Source of the DNA: Canis aureus
Lineage: Eukaryota > Chordata > Mammalia > Carnivora > Canidae
DNA: 64,000 nucleotides
Reading direction: 5' to 3'
Assembly (NCBI RefSeq): GCF_053574225.1
Contig: NC_135626.1
Coordinates: forward strand, 18,503,001 to 18,567,000
In this document: piece after piece, positions 1-11,199 of the stretch
Layout: each line of letters begins with the position of its first letter
Numbering within the stretch: the first letter of the stretch is position 1
Program-made: the position numbers and the translations under genes
The notes under the pieces: model-generated
Told to the model about the DNA's origin: nothing
The model's database searches: none
Seen by the model: only the letters and a program-made list of their open reading frames with translations

Positions 1-829
1 GGGTCTGGGCTGGTGGAACAGCAGTGGGGACAGGGAAGGAATCGTTGGAGGGCTGCTGGGATAGCAGCATACGGGGGAGGTTAGGAAAAGATGAGGTCCC
101 AGAAGGCCTGTCCACTGGGTGAGACATTTAGTCATGAGGGTGGCAGGTGGTCTTCCAAAGAGCCACCCTGGCCATGGCAACAGAACCTTGGGCAAACAAA
201 TGCCACTTTGTCAGAACAGCCTGACTATCTAGTTTTCAGAGGCTGCCATACAGTGATGAAACCCATAGGGGACTGGCTCAAAGTTTCAAGCACTGATGTG
301 TTAATTCCCAGTAGAAAATCAAAATTCTGAAAACCTAAATAGATCTTCCCAGAGGGGCAGAGTTCATGTGCCACTCACTGGGTACCTCTACCCACTCATC
401 CTAGAGGCTGGAAGGGTCATTGAGGTCACCAGGGGAGAAGGAGAAGGAAAGTGTGGGTGTGGGTGTGTGGGGACACTGTAAGGCTATTTATGACAACCAC
501 GAGCAGCTTGCTGGTGAGGACTGCTGTCCACTAATGCATCCATGCTGCTGGGGAAGTGAATGCTGGACTCAACACCTCTCACCCTGGAATGGATAATTTA
601 TCAAATTTCATCTTTCCCTTTGATCTCCTTTTCTGGACATTTCTCCCATCCTATTTTGGGCCACTCTTTTCTATTGATACACTTTCCTACCACAAGCAGT
701 GCCTCATTTCTTACCTATAGTGGCAGTTAAGGTAGCAAAAGTTGAGAAATAGATTTACATGTCTTAGGGTGGAATCCATTCCTGGTGCCCACAAGTGCCA
801 TAAATACCCCTATTTATTATATAAATTTT
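1..829. other. Intergenic, no gene seen
   Basis: I see no exon, repeat or RNA gene I can name here. The one open frame (91-330, +) has no recognisable protein similarity and no splice context. It lies upstream of SLC46A1, in a gap that is also gene-free next to this gene in human, from memory. Confidence 0.5.
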
Positions 830-1003
830 AGAAAAGATTTTATTTATTTATTCATGATAGAGAGAGAGAGAGAGGCAGAGACACAGGCAGAGGGAGAAGC
901 AGGCTCCGTGCCAGGAGCCGGACGCGGGACTCGATCCCAGGACTCCAGGATCGCGCCCTGGGCCAAAGGCAGGCGCCAAACTGCCGAGCCACCCAGGGAT
1001 CCC
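830..1003 (-). mobile_element. SINEC (Can-SINE), minus orientation
   Basis: The poly-T/TTTATTTATT end, the GAGAGAGAGGCAGAG tract and the tRNA-derived head ending in CCCAGGGATCCC are all present. The target-site duplication is TATTATATAAATTTT at 815-829 and TATTATACAAATTTT at 1004-1018, with one mismatch. Confidence 0.93.
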
Positions 1004-1329
1004 TATTATACAAATTTTTATGAGTATTTTTTTACAAGTCAGTAAAGGCAGACACAGGGAACAGTGGAGAGTGGAGAGACTGTTCCAGAACAAAAGAGGT
1101 TTAAGAACCATGGCCTGCCCTTAAAATGCATTGTGTGGGCTTGTCTGAAGTCTAATTCAAACATATCAGTCATACAAAGACATTTTTGGCAAAAATTATT
1201 GAATACCCAGTATTAAATCATGTCGAAAAATTGTTACATTTTTAAGGGTGATAATAACATTGTGCTTATGTGAGAAAATATCTATATATTTTAGAAATGA
1301 CAGAACATCACAATGTCTGAAATTTGTTT

Positions 1330-1497
1330 TATTTTTTTTTAAGATTTTACTTACTCATTCATGAGAGACAGAGACACAGGCAGAGGGAGAAGCAGGCTCC
1401 ATGCAGAGAGCCCGATGCGGAACTCGATCCCAGGACCCCGGGATCACACCCTGAGCCAAAGGCAGATGCTCAACCACTGAGCCACCCAGGCATCCCT
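1330..1497 (-). mobile_element. SINEC, minus orientation
   Basis: Full-length canid SINE reading from the A-tail end to the tRNA-derived head (GAGCCACCCAGGCATCCC). The target-site duplication is not clear. Confidence 0.9.
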
Positions 1498-2153
1498 GCA
1501 ATCTGATTTCTATCCTTCCCTTCTCTTATCTCAGCTGCTAGAACTTCCGGAGTGCCCAGCACTGACCCCTAATTGCCACTAATTCCTTGAATGTCTCCTT
1601 AATAACCAGCATGTCATCAATCTTACCTATAGATTCTCTTCTCTTGGCTCCCTTAACGGTCTCCTCTTCTCCTCCTCCTGCCCCTCTGTCTTCTCCCAAC
1701 TCCTCTGAAGTGGCTGTGTTCCCCACTGACCCGGGCTCTTTGTCACTTGTGTCCTCTCAGGATGGTCTGTTCACTCCCTTGGCTCTGTAAAACAAATGAG
1801 ATTGGCTCTCAGCCCTGCCCTTTGTGAATCTGGGTATAGCTGCCCATGAGAACCCCTCCACCAGGGTGCCACACAGACACCTCAATCTCAGTAAGATCCA
1901 AACTCCTTAGAGGCATCATCTGGTCCCCACTGACTTCTCTGGCCTCACACTCTCTCTCCATAACATTACCAGATAGTAAGCTGGTAGTGGGCTTGCCAGG
2001 AACATGGCCTTACAGCTAATTAAATTAACCTAAAGATGGAAGGCAACAGAATGTTTTCAGACCCTTAGAATAGCTGCTTGGCATAGTGTCAGTGACTCGT
2101 CTGCTTTATGCTCAGAAAGCCTCCGTGTAGACCCTATAGAAACTTTGGGATCC

Positions 2154-2321
2154 TGGGGCACCTAGGTGGCTCAGTGGTTGAGTGTCTGCCTTTGGCTTAG
2201 GTCATGGTCCTGGGATGGAGTCCTACAACCTCCCTGCAGGAAGCCTGCTTCTCCTTCTGCCTATGTCTATGCCTCTCTTTCTGTGTCTCTCATGAATAAA
2301 TAAAATATTTTAAAAAAAGAA
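2154..2321 (+). mobile_element. SINEC, plus orientation
   Basis: The head GGGGCACCTAGGTGGCTCAG, a CT-rich core and the tail CATGAATAAATAAA are visible. A perfect 16-bp duplication AGAAACTTTGGGATCC flanks it at 2138-2153 and 2322-2337. Confidence 0.94.
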
Positions 2322-2495
2322 AGAAACTTTGGGATCCCATTCCCAGACAACAGCAGAGCCCCTAAGCCAGGTAGGTGTCCTTCCTCTGAGTCAAGGTGAG
2401 TGGTGGGGTGATGGTGAACAGAAGGATGAGTGCTCTACCCCAAAAGTATATGCTTGTGTGAATGCTGCCACAATTTCTGAGTTTTCTTTACTTTT

Positions 2496-2678
2496 TTTTT
2501 TTTAAATAAATTTTTATTTATTATTTATGATAGTCACAGAGAGAGAGGCAGAGACATAGGCAGAGGGAGAAGCAGGCTCCATGCACCGGGAGCCCGACGT
2601 GGGATTCGATCCCAGGTCTCCAGGATCGCGCCCTGGGCCAAAGGCAGGCGCCAAACCGCTGCGCCACCCAGGGATCCC
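2496..2678 (-). mobile_element. SINEC_Cf, young copy, minus orientation
   Basis: The head is of the young type (CTGCGCCACCCAGGGATCCC). TTCTTTACTTTT at 2484-2495 is repeated exactly at 2679-2690. It abuts the tail of the next SINE, so it probably inserted beside or into that A-tail. Confidence 0.93.
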
Positions 2679-2690
2679 TTCTTTACTTTT

Positions 2691-2719
2691 TAAAAAAGAT
2701 TTTATTTATTTTTTCATGA

Positions 2720-2753
<34 letters not shown>

Positions 2754-2883
2754 GAGAGGCAGAGACACAGACAGAGTGAGAAGCAGACTCCCCACAAGGA
2801 GCCCAATGTGGGACTCCATCCCGGACTCCGGGATCACGCCCTGAGCCGAGGGTAGGCGCTCAACCGCTGAGCTACCCAGGCAT
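2691..2883 (-). mobile_element. SINEC with internal (CA)n
   Basis: Older canid SINE whose CT/GA tract has become a pure (AC)15 dinucleotide run at 2721-2750. The head ends in GAGCTACCCAGGCATC. Confidence 0.88.
2721..2750. repeat. (AC)15 microsatellite
   Basis: Fifteen uninterrupted AC units inside a SINE. Runs of this length are usually length-polymorphic. Confidence 0.95.
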
Positions 2884-3282
2884 CAATCTCTGAGTTTTTC
2901 AAGAGAATCCAGAAATCTGGGTTTTCTTTCTTTCTTTTTTTTTTTTTTTTATCTGGGTTTTCGTGTGAAATTTTCCAACTGTTAAATGTTGGCAACTAAT
3001 TCAAAATTAAAAATATACTCTGTGAACCAACTAATTTGTTAAGAACACCATGTGAATCAAACAAAACCATATCCCTATCTAGCCTACAGGCTCTGTGTCT
3101 GTGAATAGAAGGTGTGGGTGTGGAGGCTCAGGAGTCCACAGACACCAACTCAAATATTTCCCTGAGCTGTAACGAGGCTAAGAGACCGTATGTGTAAAAC
3201 GGCTAGTCCAGAGCAGTTCCCTAAATGGAAGTCAGTTTTTACTTAATCAGCATGACTGACACATCTATAAAAAGAACATGTT

Positions 3283-3506
3283 GGGATCCCTGGGTGGCGC
3301 AGCGGTTTGGCGCCTGCCTTTGGCCCAGGGCGCGATCCTGGAGACCCGGGATCGAATCCCACGTCAGGCTCCCGGTGCATGGAGCCTGCTTCTCCCTCTG
3401 CCTGTGTCTCTGCCTCTCTCTCTCTCTCTCTCTCACTGTGTGCCTATCATAAATAAATAAAAATTTAAAAAAAATAAATAAATCTTTAAAAAAAAAAAAA
3501 AAAAAA
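3283..3506 (+). mobile_element. SINEC_Cf, young copy, plus orientation
   Basis: The head GGGATCCCTGGGTGGCGCAG is of the young subfamily and the terminal A-run is long. A perfect 14-bp duplication AAAAAGAACATGTT lies at 3269-3282 and 3507-3520. Confidence 0.95.
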
Positions 3507-3957
3507 AAAAAGAACATGTTTATGTGGTCGTTGGTCAGCAGAAGACAATAGGGTATATGAACACCACCGAGGAAGGGAAGAGCGAGCCACAGACACTCAG
3601 TGCTCAGTAATTCCATTGCCCATTTCCCTGTACTGGGAATGGGCAGCTCTAGATGAGGCATGTGGCCATACAGTCTGGGCACAGCCTTTTGATTTGTGCC
3701 CAGCCTTGTTTGCGTTTAGTTCTCTGATGCACTTAGAAAAACAGGTGCTCCAGACCATCGGTGCTGGGGTTCTGAGCCTGGGAGTGGAAGGAGGCCTGGC
3801 CAAAAGACGTCCTTCCTGAGAACCCTAGATATTACCCTATTATTGCCCCTAGACGATGTCAGCCATGAGGAGTGCCTGCACAGTCTCTCAGAGGTCAAGA
3901 GGCCTGGGACAACTTCCCTTATTTGAGGTCCCAGGCAAATTAAAAATGAACACTTGC

Positions 3958-4118
3958 AGGGTACCTGGGTGGCTCAGTGGGTTAAGCTCAGGTCTTGATC
4001 CCAGGGTGCTGGCATGGAGCCCACGTCAGGGTCCCTGCCCAGGGAGGAGTCTGCTCTCTTTCCCTACTGTGTTCTCTCTATTAAACAAAAATAAATAAAT
4101 AAATAAATTGGTTTAAAA
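3958..4118 (+). mobile_element. SINEC, plus orientation
   Basis: Slightly shortened core with an AAATAAATAAATAAAT tail. The duplication AAAAATGAACACTTGC (3942-3957) recurs as AAAAATGAGCACTTGC (4119-4134). Confidence 0.9.
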
Positions 4119-4596
4119 AAAAATGAGCACTTGCCAAGACAGGTTTTTATAGTAAAAACATTTACATTTAACAAATTTCATGTTTTAACACACATACACA
4201 CAATATAATGCTATTTAACTGTGCTATTCATGCATAATTAGATGGATCTGCCTTATCCACAGTATAGAAAACCCTTCTTCATTTCCTCTCTCTGTTCTTC
4301 TGGTGACTCCTCTTTATCATTTCCTGCTTTGAATTTCAGCTCCTCTGCTGTTAATCCTTCTTTGACTTCCTCTTGAGGAAGCTCTGGACTGATTTATGCT
4401 GCTGCATGCTTTTATTACTGCAATTTAGGATTTGTGGTGCACCTTCCACTGGCATGGGAACTCCTCCAGGGAGGGGACTGGGTAAACTCTTGCCTGTAAC
4501 CCCAGCTCCTAGCATGGTCCTGGCAAGTTGTAGATGCTAAATGAATACAGGGAGGGATGGAGAGACGTGAATGTTCTGTCAAGAACAAAGTGTTGA

Positions 4597-4857
4597 GGGC
4601 GCCTGGGCGGTTCAGTAGGTTGAGTAGCATGCTCTGGATTTTGGCTCAGGTCATGATCTCAGGGTCCTGGGATCAAGCCCAGCATCGAGCCCCCACTGGC
4701 ACTCAGTGGGGAATCTGCTTGTGGATTCTCTCTCCCTCTCCCTCTGTCCCTCCCCTCCACTCATGCACGTCTCTGTGTGTGTGCACGCATGTACATGCTC
4801 TCTCTCTCTCTCTCTCTCATACATACATACATAAATTTTTTGAATAAAAAATAAAAG
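4597..4857 (+). mobile_element. Older SINEC with long CT tract
   Basis: The head is GGGCGCCTGGGCGGTTCAGT, followed by a long CT-rich segment with TG and CATA microsatellite stretches. The divergence suggests an older subfamily. Confidence 0.85.
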
Positions 4858-5490
4858 GAGATCAAAAGTAGGAGCCCCAAGACAAGAAGTGGTTTGGGGA
4901 ATCTCTCCTGTGCAGTAAGTGGTTGGGGAGCTGCCTCTCCAGTCCTACACTTCTCTGGACTCTGGCCAGCATTCCTCTCTAAGGCTTAGCTAGTCCCCTC
5001 ACCTGCAACAGTCTCACTTCTTTCTGGTAATATCCCTCTTCACCATCATGCTCATCTCAATAGAAACCACCATCTCTGGCACCTGGACACAGCCACACAT
5101 TTTCTAATTTGATCCTAATAACCACTCCATAGGTAGATCTTATTATTTCAATTTTCCCAGAGAAGGAAACAGAGGCCAGAAATGACTTCTCAGATGAGGA
5201 AACAGAGGCCAGAAAGGCACTTGGCCAAAGTCTGAAGGTGAGAGAGATATAACAGACGCTTCCACTTCAGCGCTAGGGACGCCTGTAGCTGTGACATGGA
5301 TGCTACTTTGAATTTTAGAATTGGCATGTGAGAAACACAACTCAAAACAGGGAAATGGCTTTCCCCTTATGCTCTCTCTGCATTTCCTGTTAATATCCAA
5401 AAACATAAATAGCTTTTTGGAAGCTGTGGTTGCTTACTTGTAGAAAGGAAGTACAGGCTTTGGGTGGAAGCTGTGAGAGATTGCCATTGA

Positions 5491-5660
5491 TTTGTTTTTG
5501 TTTTTGTTTTTGTTTTTGTTTTTGTTTTTGTTTTTGTTTTAAGTAGGCTCCATACCCAGCATGGAGTCCAACATGGGGCTTGAACGCATGATCCTGGAAT
5601 CAAGACCTGAACTGAGATCAAGAATCAGATGTTCAACTGACTGAACCATGCAGCCACCCC
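5491..5660 (-). mobile_element. Older SINEC with (GTTTTT)n tail
   Basis: The A-tail has become a hexanucleotide (GTTTTT)n run at about 5494-5540. It is followed by a diverged SINE body ending near CAGCCACCCC. The flanks TTGCCATTGA and CTGCCACTTGA may be a decayed target-site duplication. Confidence 0.8.
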
Positions 5661-5999
5661 CAGACTGCCACTTGAACGAGGAATCCCTGTTGCAATAATC
5701 TCTTTCACTGTGGTCATAAGACAGTCTTCTTACATGTATTACCTGAATGGGAGTGAAGAAAGTACTGCAGCTTCCAAGAACTTCTCCAAAGCTTCTCAAC
5801 AAAACCTTCTGAGCACACACTCCAGGGTTGGATGACACTGTCATTAATGGCAAATTTTTCATTCCTGAGCCCATGGCAGACATAACATATGGATCACAGG
5901 ACTCCTTCCCACCAAGCCAGAGAAACAGCCCATCTATGCAGCAATCCAAGTAGCTGCAATCAATTGGAGTTGGTGCACGCCAAGAAACTTATTCAACAT

Positions 6000-6420
6000 T
6001 TCATCTTATTCCATGCTGGGCCTGTTGCTAGGAGATGCAGGGATGAATAATGTGCTATCTCTGTCCTCAAGTCAAATATGGGTAGGGGCTAGGAGTAGGC
6101 AAAACTATGAACACATATTTATTGACAGGTTACATATAAAACCAGGGTTTAATGTATGAATATGGTTTTGTGGAAACACATATGAAGCAATGACTCATTC
6201 CACCTAGAAGTGTGACACAGAAGTGAGTCTTGAAGGATGAAGAGGACTTGAATAGGCCAAGCAAGGTGGAAAAGGCATTCCTGGCAAAGGGACTAACATA
6301 TACTAAGGCTTGAGATTCAGAAAGCCTTGGAATGGGTGTAAGGAGGAGAAAATCTATACTTGGAGTGGGAAGGACCTCTTTCCTGCATTTCTCTAAGCGA
6401 CAGATATGTCATCTGTAAAA
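6000..6420 (+). repeat. Ancient interspersed repeat, family unresolved
   Basis: The text resembles a common mammalian ancient repeat: a stretch near 'gggatgaataatgtgc', later 'gtgagtcttgaaggatgaagag', then 'gcattcctggcaaagg'. A similar arrangement recurs at 8900-9480 and 33740-34080. I cannot name the family without a library search. Confidence 0.35.
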
Positions 6421-6690
6421 ATGATAATAGCACCTACCTCTTAAGATTGTGTTGAGGATTGAATAAGATAGTGTATGGAGCGACCTCACACAGTGCCTGG
6501 TTCAGTGAAAGGCAGCTCCCATTGATGCTTCAGAATGCTAACGGGCATGAAACTGATCTTTGGCAACTGAGCCAGAATGATTTCAAAGTAGAGGAACGTC
6601 ATCAGATTTTTAGAAATGTCATATTTTCCATGATTAAAATACATATCTATTTCAGAAGAGTTGACAATATTTTAAAAAGAGAAAGAAGAG

Positions 6691-6860
6691 GGATGCCTGG
6701 GTGGCTCAGCGATTGAGCATTTGCCTTAGGTTCAGAGAGTGATCCTGGGGTCTGGGATCGAGTCCCACATAAGGTTCCCTGCATGGAGCCTGCTTCTCCC
6801 TCTGCCTGTGTCTCTGCCTCTCCCTCTCTATGTCTCTCACGGATAAATAAATAAATAATT

Positions 6861-6903
<43 letters not shown>
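6691..6903 (+). mobile_element. SINEC, plus orientation
   Basis: The tail is an extended (AAAT)n run. A perfect 17-bp duplication AAAAAGAGAAAGAAGAG lies at 6674-6690 and 6904-6920. Confidence 0.94.
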
Positions 6904-6904
<1 letters not shown>

Positions 6905-7079
6905 AAAAGAGAAAGAAGAGAAGAAAATATAACCTCATCGCCTCTCCACTCAGAGAGAACATCTGTTAATATTTTGGTGCAGTGTCTTCTTGTCTTTACT
7001 TAGCGTACTTTTCTATACCGATGACCATACCATATGGACAAAAAGTCCTCTAGTTTTTCCACATAAATATGATGACATA

Positions 7080-7250
7080 GGGGCACCTGGATGGCTCAGT
7101 GGTTGAGTGTCTGCCTTTGGCTCAGGTCATGATCCTGGGGCCCTGGGATTGAGTCCTGCATCAGGCTCCCCATAGGGAACCTGCTTCTCCCTCTGCCTAT
7201 ATCTCTGCCTCTGTGTCTCTCATGAGTAAATAAATAAAATCTTTTTAAAA
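7080..7250 (+). mobile_element. SINEC, plus orientation
   Basis: The head is GGGGCACCTGGATGGCTCAG and the tail AAATAAATAAAATC. A short duplication ATGACATA lies at 7072-7079 and 7251-7258. Confidence 0.9.
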
Positions 7251-7725
7251 ATGACATAAGCAGTTTTCTACAGTATTACAATCTCTTTGGTTATATCATC
7301 GTAATGGTCAATAGCCATTGAATGAATCTATTATAATTTACTCTTCAATCACTGCTTGTTGGACAAGTATATTGTTTACAATTTTTTTACGATTGTCAAT
7401 AATGTTATGGAGAATGTCTTGACCCATGAGGCTTTTTTGTTGTAGTCCGTCAGATTATTTCCTTAGGATAGAGCCTCAAAAAAACTAGAGAATTTGATGC
7501 AATGTTAGGCAACTGTTTCTTGAAATGGTATATTTATACTCCCTCAGCTGTGTTTGCTTCACACAAGCCTTACCAATTTTGGGTGTTCTCATTTAAAACT
7601 AAATATCTGCTAATGTGTTGGCCATAAAAAACAAAAGCAAAGGCACAGCATTTCCTTCATTATTCAAAAGCTGGAGAAGAGCTTGTGTATTTCACATGTG
7701 GTTCTGTTACAAGCTCTCTGTGCCT

Positions 7726-7926
7726 TTTTTTTTTTTTTTTTTACATTTTTTAAAGGTTTTATTTATTTGAGAGAGACAACATGAGTTGGGGGGGTGGGGG
7801 AAGAGGGAGTCAGAGAAGCAGACTTCCCACTGAGCAGGAAGCCTGACATGGGGCCAGATTCCCAGGACCCTGAGACCATGACCTGAGCCAAAGACAGACA
7901 CTTAACCGACTGAGCCACCCAGGCAC
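7726..7926 (-). mobile_element. Older SINEC, minus orientation
   Basis: A long T-run precedes a diverged body with a G-rich interruption. The head ends GAGCCACCCAGGCACTGC. Confidence 0.82.
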
Positions 7927-8229
7927 TGCTTGGTTTTTATCCAGCTCTTTGATGGATGAGGGAGAGATCTTAAGTTGTCATCAAATATACTTAAAATATT
8001 AACGCTTTGTCATGTTTAAAAGGAATATTTTATTTTCTGTTTGCCTTTTAATTTAGGATTTTAATTCTGATGGAATCAAATCCTACATAGCTCTTCCTTT
8101 GCGATCACTTCTTTCCTTTAAGGGATTGAAAGGGCAGGAATTTTTATCTCCCTCTGGGTAAGTCACCTCTCACTCTGGACCTCAATTACCTCTTTATTTA
8201 TTTATTTATTGATGTATTTTAAAAACTTT

Positions 8230-8323
8230 TTAAAAGATTTTATTTATTTATTCATGAGAGACACACAGAGAGAAGCAGAGACAGGCAGAGGGACACTCAA
8301 CCACTGAGCCACCCAGGTACCCC
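8230..8323 (-). mobile_element. Internally deleted SINEC
   Basis: The tail half and the last 30 or so bases of the head are fused (GGCAGAGGGACACTCAACCA). The middle of the element is missing. Confidence 0.8.
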
Positions 8324-8340
8324 GTGTATTTATTTATTTT

Positions 8341-8588
8341 TAAAGATTTGTTAAAAAAAAAAAAAAAGATTTGTTTTTTTGAGAGTGAGGAGGGGCAATG
8401 GGAGAGGAAGAGAGAGTGTTAAGTAGATTCCATGCAGAGCGTGGAGCCCCATGTGGGGCTGAAATCATGACCTAAGCTGAAACCAAATGTCTGATGCTTG
8501 GAGCGTGGAGCCCCATGTGGGGCTGAAATCACGACCTAAGCTGAAACCAAATGTCTGATGCTTAGCTGACTGCACCACTCAGGGGCCC
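8341..8588 (-). mobile_element. Older SINEC with 64-bp internal tandem duplication
   Basis: A diverged SINE body in which a 64-bp unit at 8437-8500 is repeated at 8501-8564 with about two mismatches. This makes the element longer than its neighbours. Confidence 0.82.
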
Positions 8589-8616
8589 CTCTTCATCTTT
8601 TAAAAGGTAGGTAGGT

Positions 8617-8769
8617 TGGGACACCTAGGTGGCTCAGCAGCCTTTGGCTCAGGGCGTGATCCCGATCCCCGGATCGAGTCCTGCGTGAGACTCCCTGTGA
8701 GGAGCCTGCCTCTCTCTGTCATGAATAAATAAATAAAATCTTTAAAAATAAAAGAAAATAAAAAAATAA
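8617..8769 (+). mobile_element. SINEC, shortened, plus orientation
   Basis: Starts GGGACACCTAGGTGGCTCAG, has small deletions in head and core, and ends in an A-rich tail. The flanks AGGTAGGTAGGT and AAGTAGGTAGGC are a probable duplication. Confidence 0.86.
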
Positions 8770-8899
8770 GAAGTAGGTAGGCAAAGATATGCTCTCTAGA
8801 CTTCCTTTTAGGTATAGATTCTTGGACTCTGGACTCCACAGTGTAGCTTGACACTGGCAACCCTCTCCATGGGTGCTGGGGCTCTTCTCTGCTTGAGGG

Positions 8900-9480
8900 A
8901 TTCATTTATTCATTCAACTAACACCTTCTGAGCATCCACCCCATACTGGGCATGATTGGAGGTACTGGGGATACAGTAGCAAAGAAAATAAAGCCACTGC
9001 TATCACTTCTAGTAAGGAGAGATGGACCTAAAGAAACCAAAGTTATAATAATTGAGATAGTGAAAATACTATGGAAATAATAAATGAGGTAAGGGTTTAG
9101 GGAGTGTCAGGAGATGGGGGAAGAGAGTTGTTTTTATATCTAGAAGGGTCAGGTGACATTTTAGCAAGAGGTAAGAATAAAGTGAGGAAGCCAGTCAGAT
9201 CGATATCTGGTAGAAGAGCATTTCAGGTAGGCAAAAGAACAAATGAAAGACCCTGGGGCAAGAGTCTGCTGGACCAATTGAAGGAACAAAGAGGCCAGGA
9301 TAGCTAGAGCAAAGGAACAAAAATGATAGTGTAGGGAAAGGGTCAGAGAGGGCATACAGTCTTAGGGCCCTCTTAATGATTTGGCTTTCACTGAAAGAAA
9401 TGGAAACCACTGGATGGTTTTGTACAGATCAGTGATCTGACTGTAGCTAGGTTTTAAAGGAGTTAAAAGAGGTTTCTGGT
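8900..9480 (+). repeat. Ancient interspersed repeat, family unresolved
   Basis: Typical decayed mammalian repeat text: 'tactggggatacagtagc', then a gain/loss phrase near 9230, then 'agatcagtgatctgactg'. No coding potential. It resembles the segments at 6000-6420 and 33740-34080. Confidence 0.4.
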
Positions 9481-9483
9481 CTA

Positions 9484-9703
9484 GGGGCACCAGGGTGGCT
9501 CAGTTGGTTAAGCATTCAACTCTGAATTTCAGTCAAGTCGTGATCTTAGGGTCATGATCTGAGCAGGGAGTCTGCTTGGGATTCTCTCTCCTTCTCCATC
9601 TGCCCCTCACCCTGCTCATGCTCTCTTTCTCTCTCTCAAATAAATAAATTAAAAGGAAAAGAAGAAGAAAAAGAAGAGGAAGAAGAAAAAGAAGAAGAAG
9701 CTG
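9484..9703 (+). mobile_element. Older SINEC with GAA-rich tail
   Basis: The head is GGGGCACCAGGGTGGCTCAG. The A-tail has drifted into an (AGAAGA)n purine tract at 9655-9701. Confidence 0.85.
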
Positions 9704-10854
9704 CTGCCGCCACGTCTGACCTAGTGAGCACCACAGGTTCCAGCTCTGGAATGGGCTACATGCTGTCCCATTCTCAGCTGAGAAACTTGGCATTACGTCT
9801 CTCATTCTTAGTTCTTCAGGGAATAACAATACAATTTCAGATAGGAATCCTCCCCTTCCCACAGCTGACATAACTGGGCCAAGCTTTTGTGTAGGTAGTG
9901 GGGAGTGGAGGGAGACAATCTGGGGGCTTGTATGTTTAATGTGGAATTTCCTACCTTGAGGATGACCACAGGGTAGTAATGGTTCTGTTAAGGTACAGGC
10001 CTCATTCAGGCTACCAGTAGCCAGCATCTACCTTTTGTGAGCTTGGGACCCTTTCTGGCTCAGGCAAGGTGTGGGATGGTTAATAAGCAAGCAGCAAGCC
10101 CACACACAGTCATGGTAGCCAGAAATGGAGCCCCTACCACCCCAAAATTAGGGCCTATGAATAATGGCACAGAGCTTGCCTCCAGAAATCCATTCAGTTG
10201 CACTACTATCTGGGAAGGTGGCCTTTTTTGGCCCTGACCCTCCTAGACCTGGCCAGGCCCCCGAGTGAGCAGCCTTGGAGTCCCACAGGTTCTCTCCTTT
10301 AAAGCTTTTTCCACAGATGAACTCTTGCAGAGACTCACTGGATTCTTTGATGTGTGTCCCCACCATTCTAAAAACTACAGGGCCTGGTAAAGGCTTTGTG
10401 TGTTTCCTTCACCACTGTGTTCTTGGAGCACCCCCAGCATGATCCCTGACATATAAGGGGCGCTCAAGAAATGGGCTGAGTAAATGATAAAGGGGAAAGG
10501 CAAGTAATGCTTTTCTCTTTTACGGGCAATGAAACATGCCCAGACAGGACGTTTGACTGCCTTCTGGCCCAATTCCTACAGTAGGAGCACCCGGGAGCAG
10601 AGGGCCGCACCCAATGGCCTCCTAGGCCCTCCATCAGCTTCTCCTCCTCTGCTCCTCCAACGGCAGCTCCAGTCCTGAGCCTCTGAAACGAGACCGGTTT
10701 CCCAGGAAAAGATCGTATGGCAGGAGTGGAGCCAGTGACAGCCTATAAATGACAATAACAGCATTTAGAATGTACTAGACACTCTCCTTCCACAGCAACT
10801 CTTCGAGGCAGATTCCATTAGCACCCTCATTTTAAAGATGGAGAAACGGGGCAC
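9704..10854. other. Intergenic spacer, no gene seen
   Basis: Unique-looking sequence between the SINE-rich block and the SLC46A1 promoter. The open frames here are short and have no splice context. I see no RNA gene. Confidence 0.45.
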
Positions 10855-10873
10855 GGGGGGGGGGGGGGGGGGG
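10855..10873 (+). repeat. G19 homopolymer
   Basis: Nineteen consecutive G residues about 560 bp upstream of the SLC46A1 start codon. It could form a quadruplex, and it is a likely site of sequencing or assembly error. Confidence 0.9.
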
Positions 10874-11199
10874 CACGTGCCATGCCCAAGATAATAGCAG
10901 AGCCTAGGTAACGGAAACAAGGTAAGAGAGCTTGAGGGGCACTCCGCCACTGAGTTGCCTCTGCTGCAGCGCCAGAGCCAGCACAGGCATCACAGGTCAA
11001 GCGTTCTCCTGCCTCCACCTCGAATGCCCACGTCCTTATTTGCTCATCCGTAGACTGTGACCCTTTAATAATGGCTAGCCACGAGGCTGTTGGGAGGATA
11101 ACGCACGTGGTTTAGTAGCGCCCAACGCCCAGCAAGTGATCAATAAGTGTTAATTATTGATATTTTTGTTATCGTTTGGAGCGTTTCTGGGCCTGGAAA

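Noticed and set aside
785..1111. Repeated short ORFs with similar peptides on both strands (for example 785-1045 and 848-1111), recurring across the window
   Set aside because: They are translations of SINEC copies; the same peptide pattern appears at every full-length SINE. Not genes.
3293..3370. tRNA-like A-box and B-box text
   Set aside because: This is the tRNA-Lys-derived head of the SINE, repeated in dozens of copies with target-site duplications, not a functional tRNA gene.
9533..10027. 164-aa ORF on the minus strand upstream of SLC46A1
   Set aside because: It runs through the GAA tail and core of a SINE into unique DNA, with no recognisable domain or conserved start.
1..11100. Search for exons of SLC13A2 or another gene at the left edge
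   Set aside because: No recognisable protein sequence was found. From memory the next human gene is tens of kilobases away.
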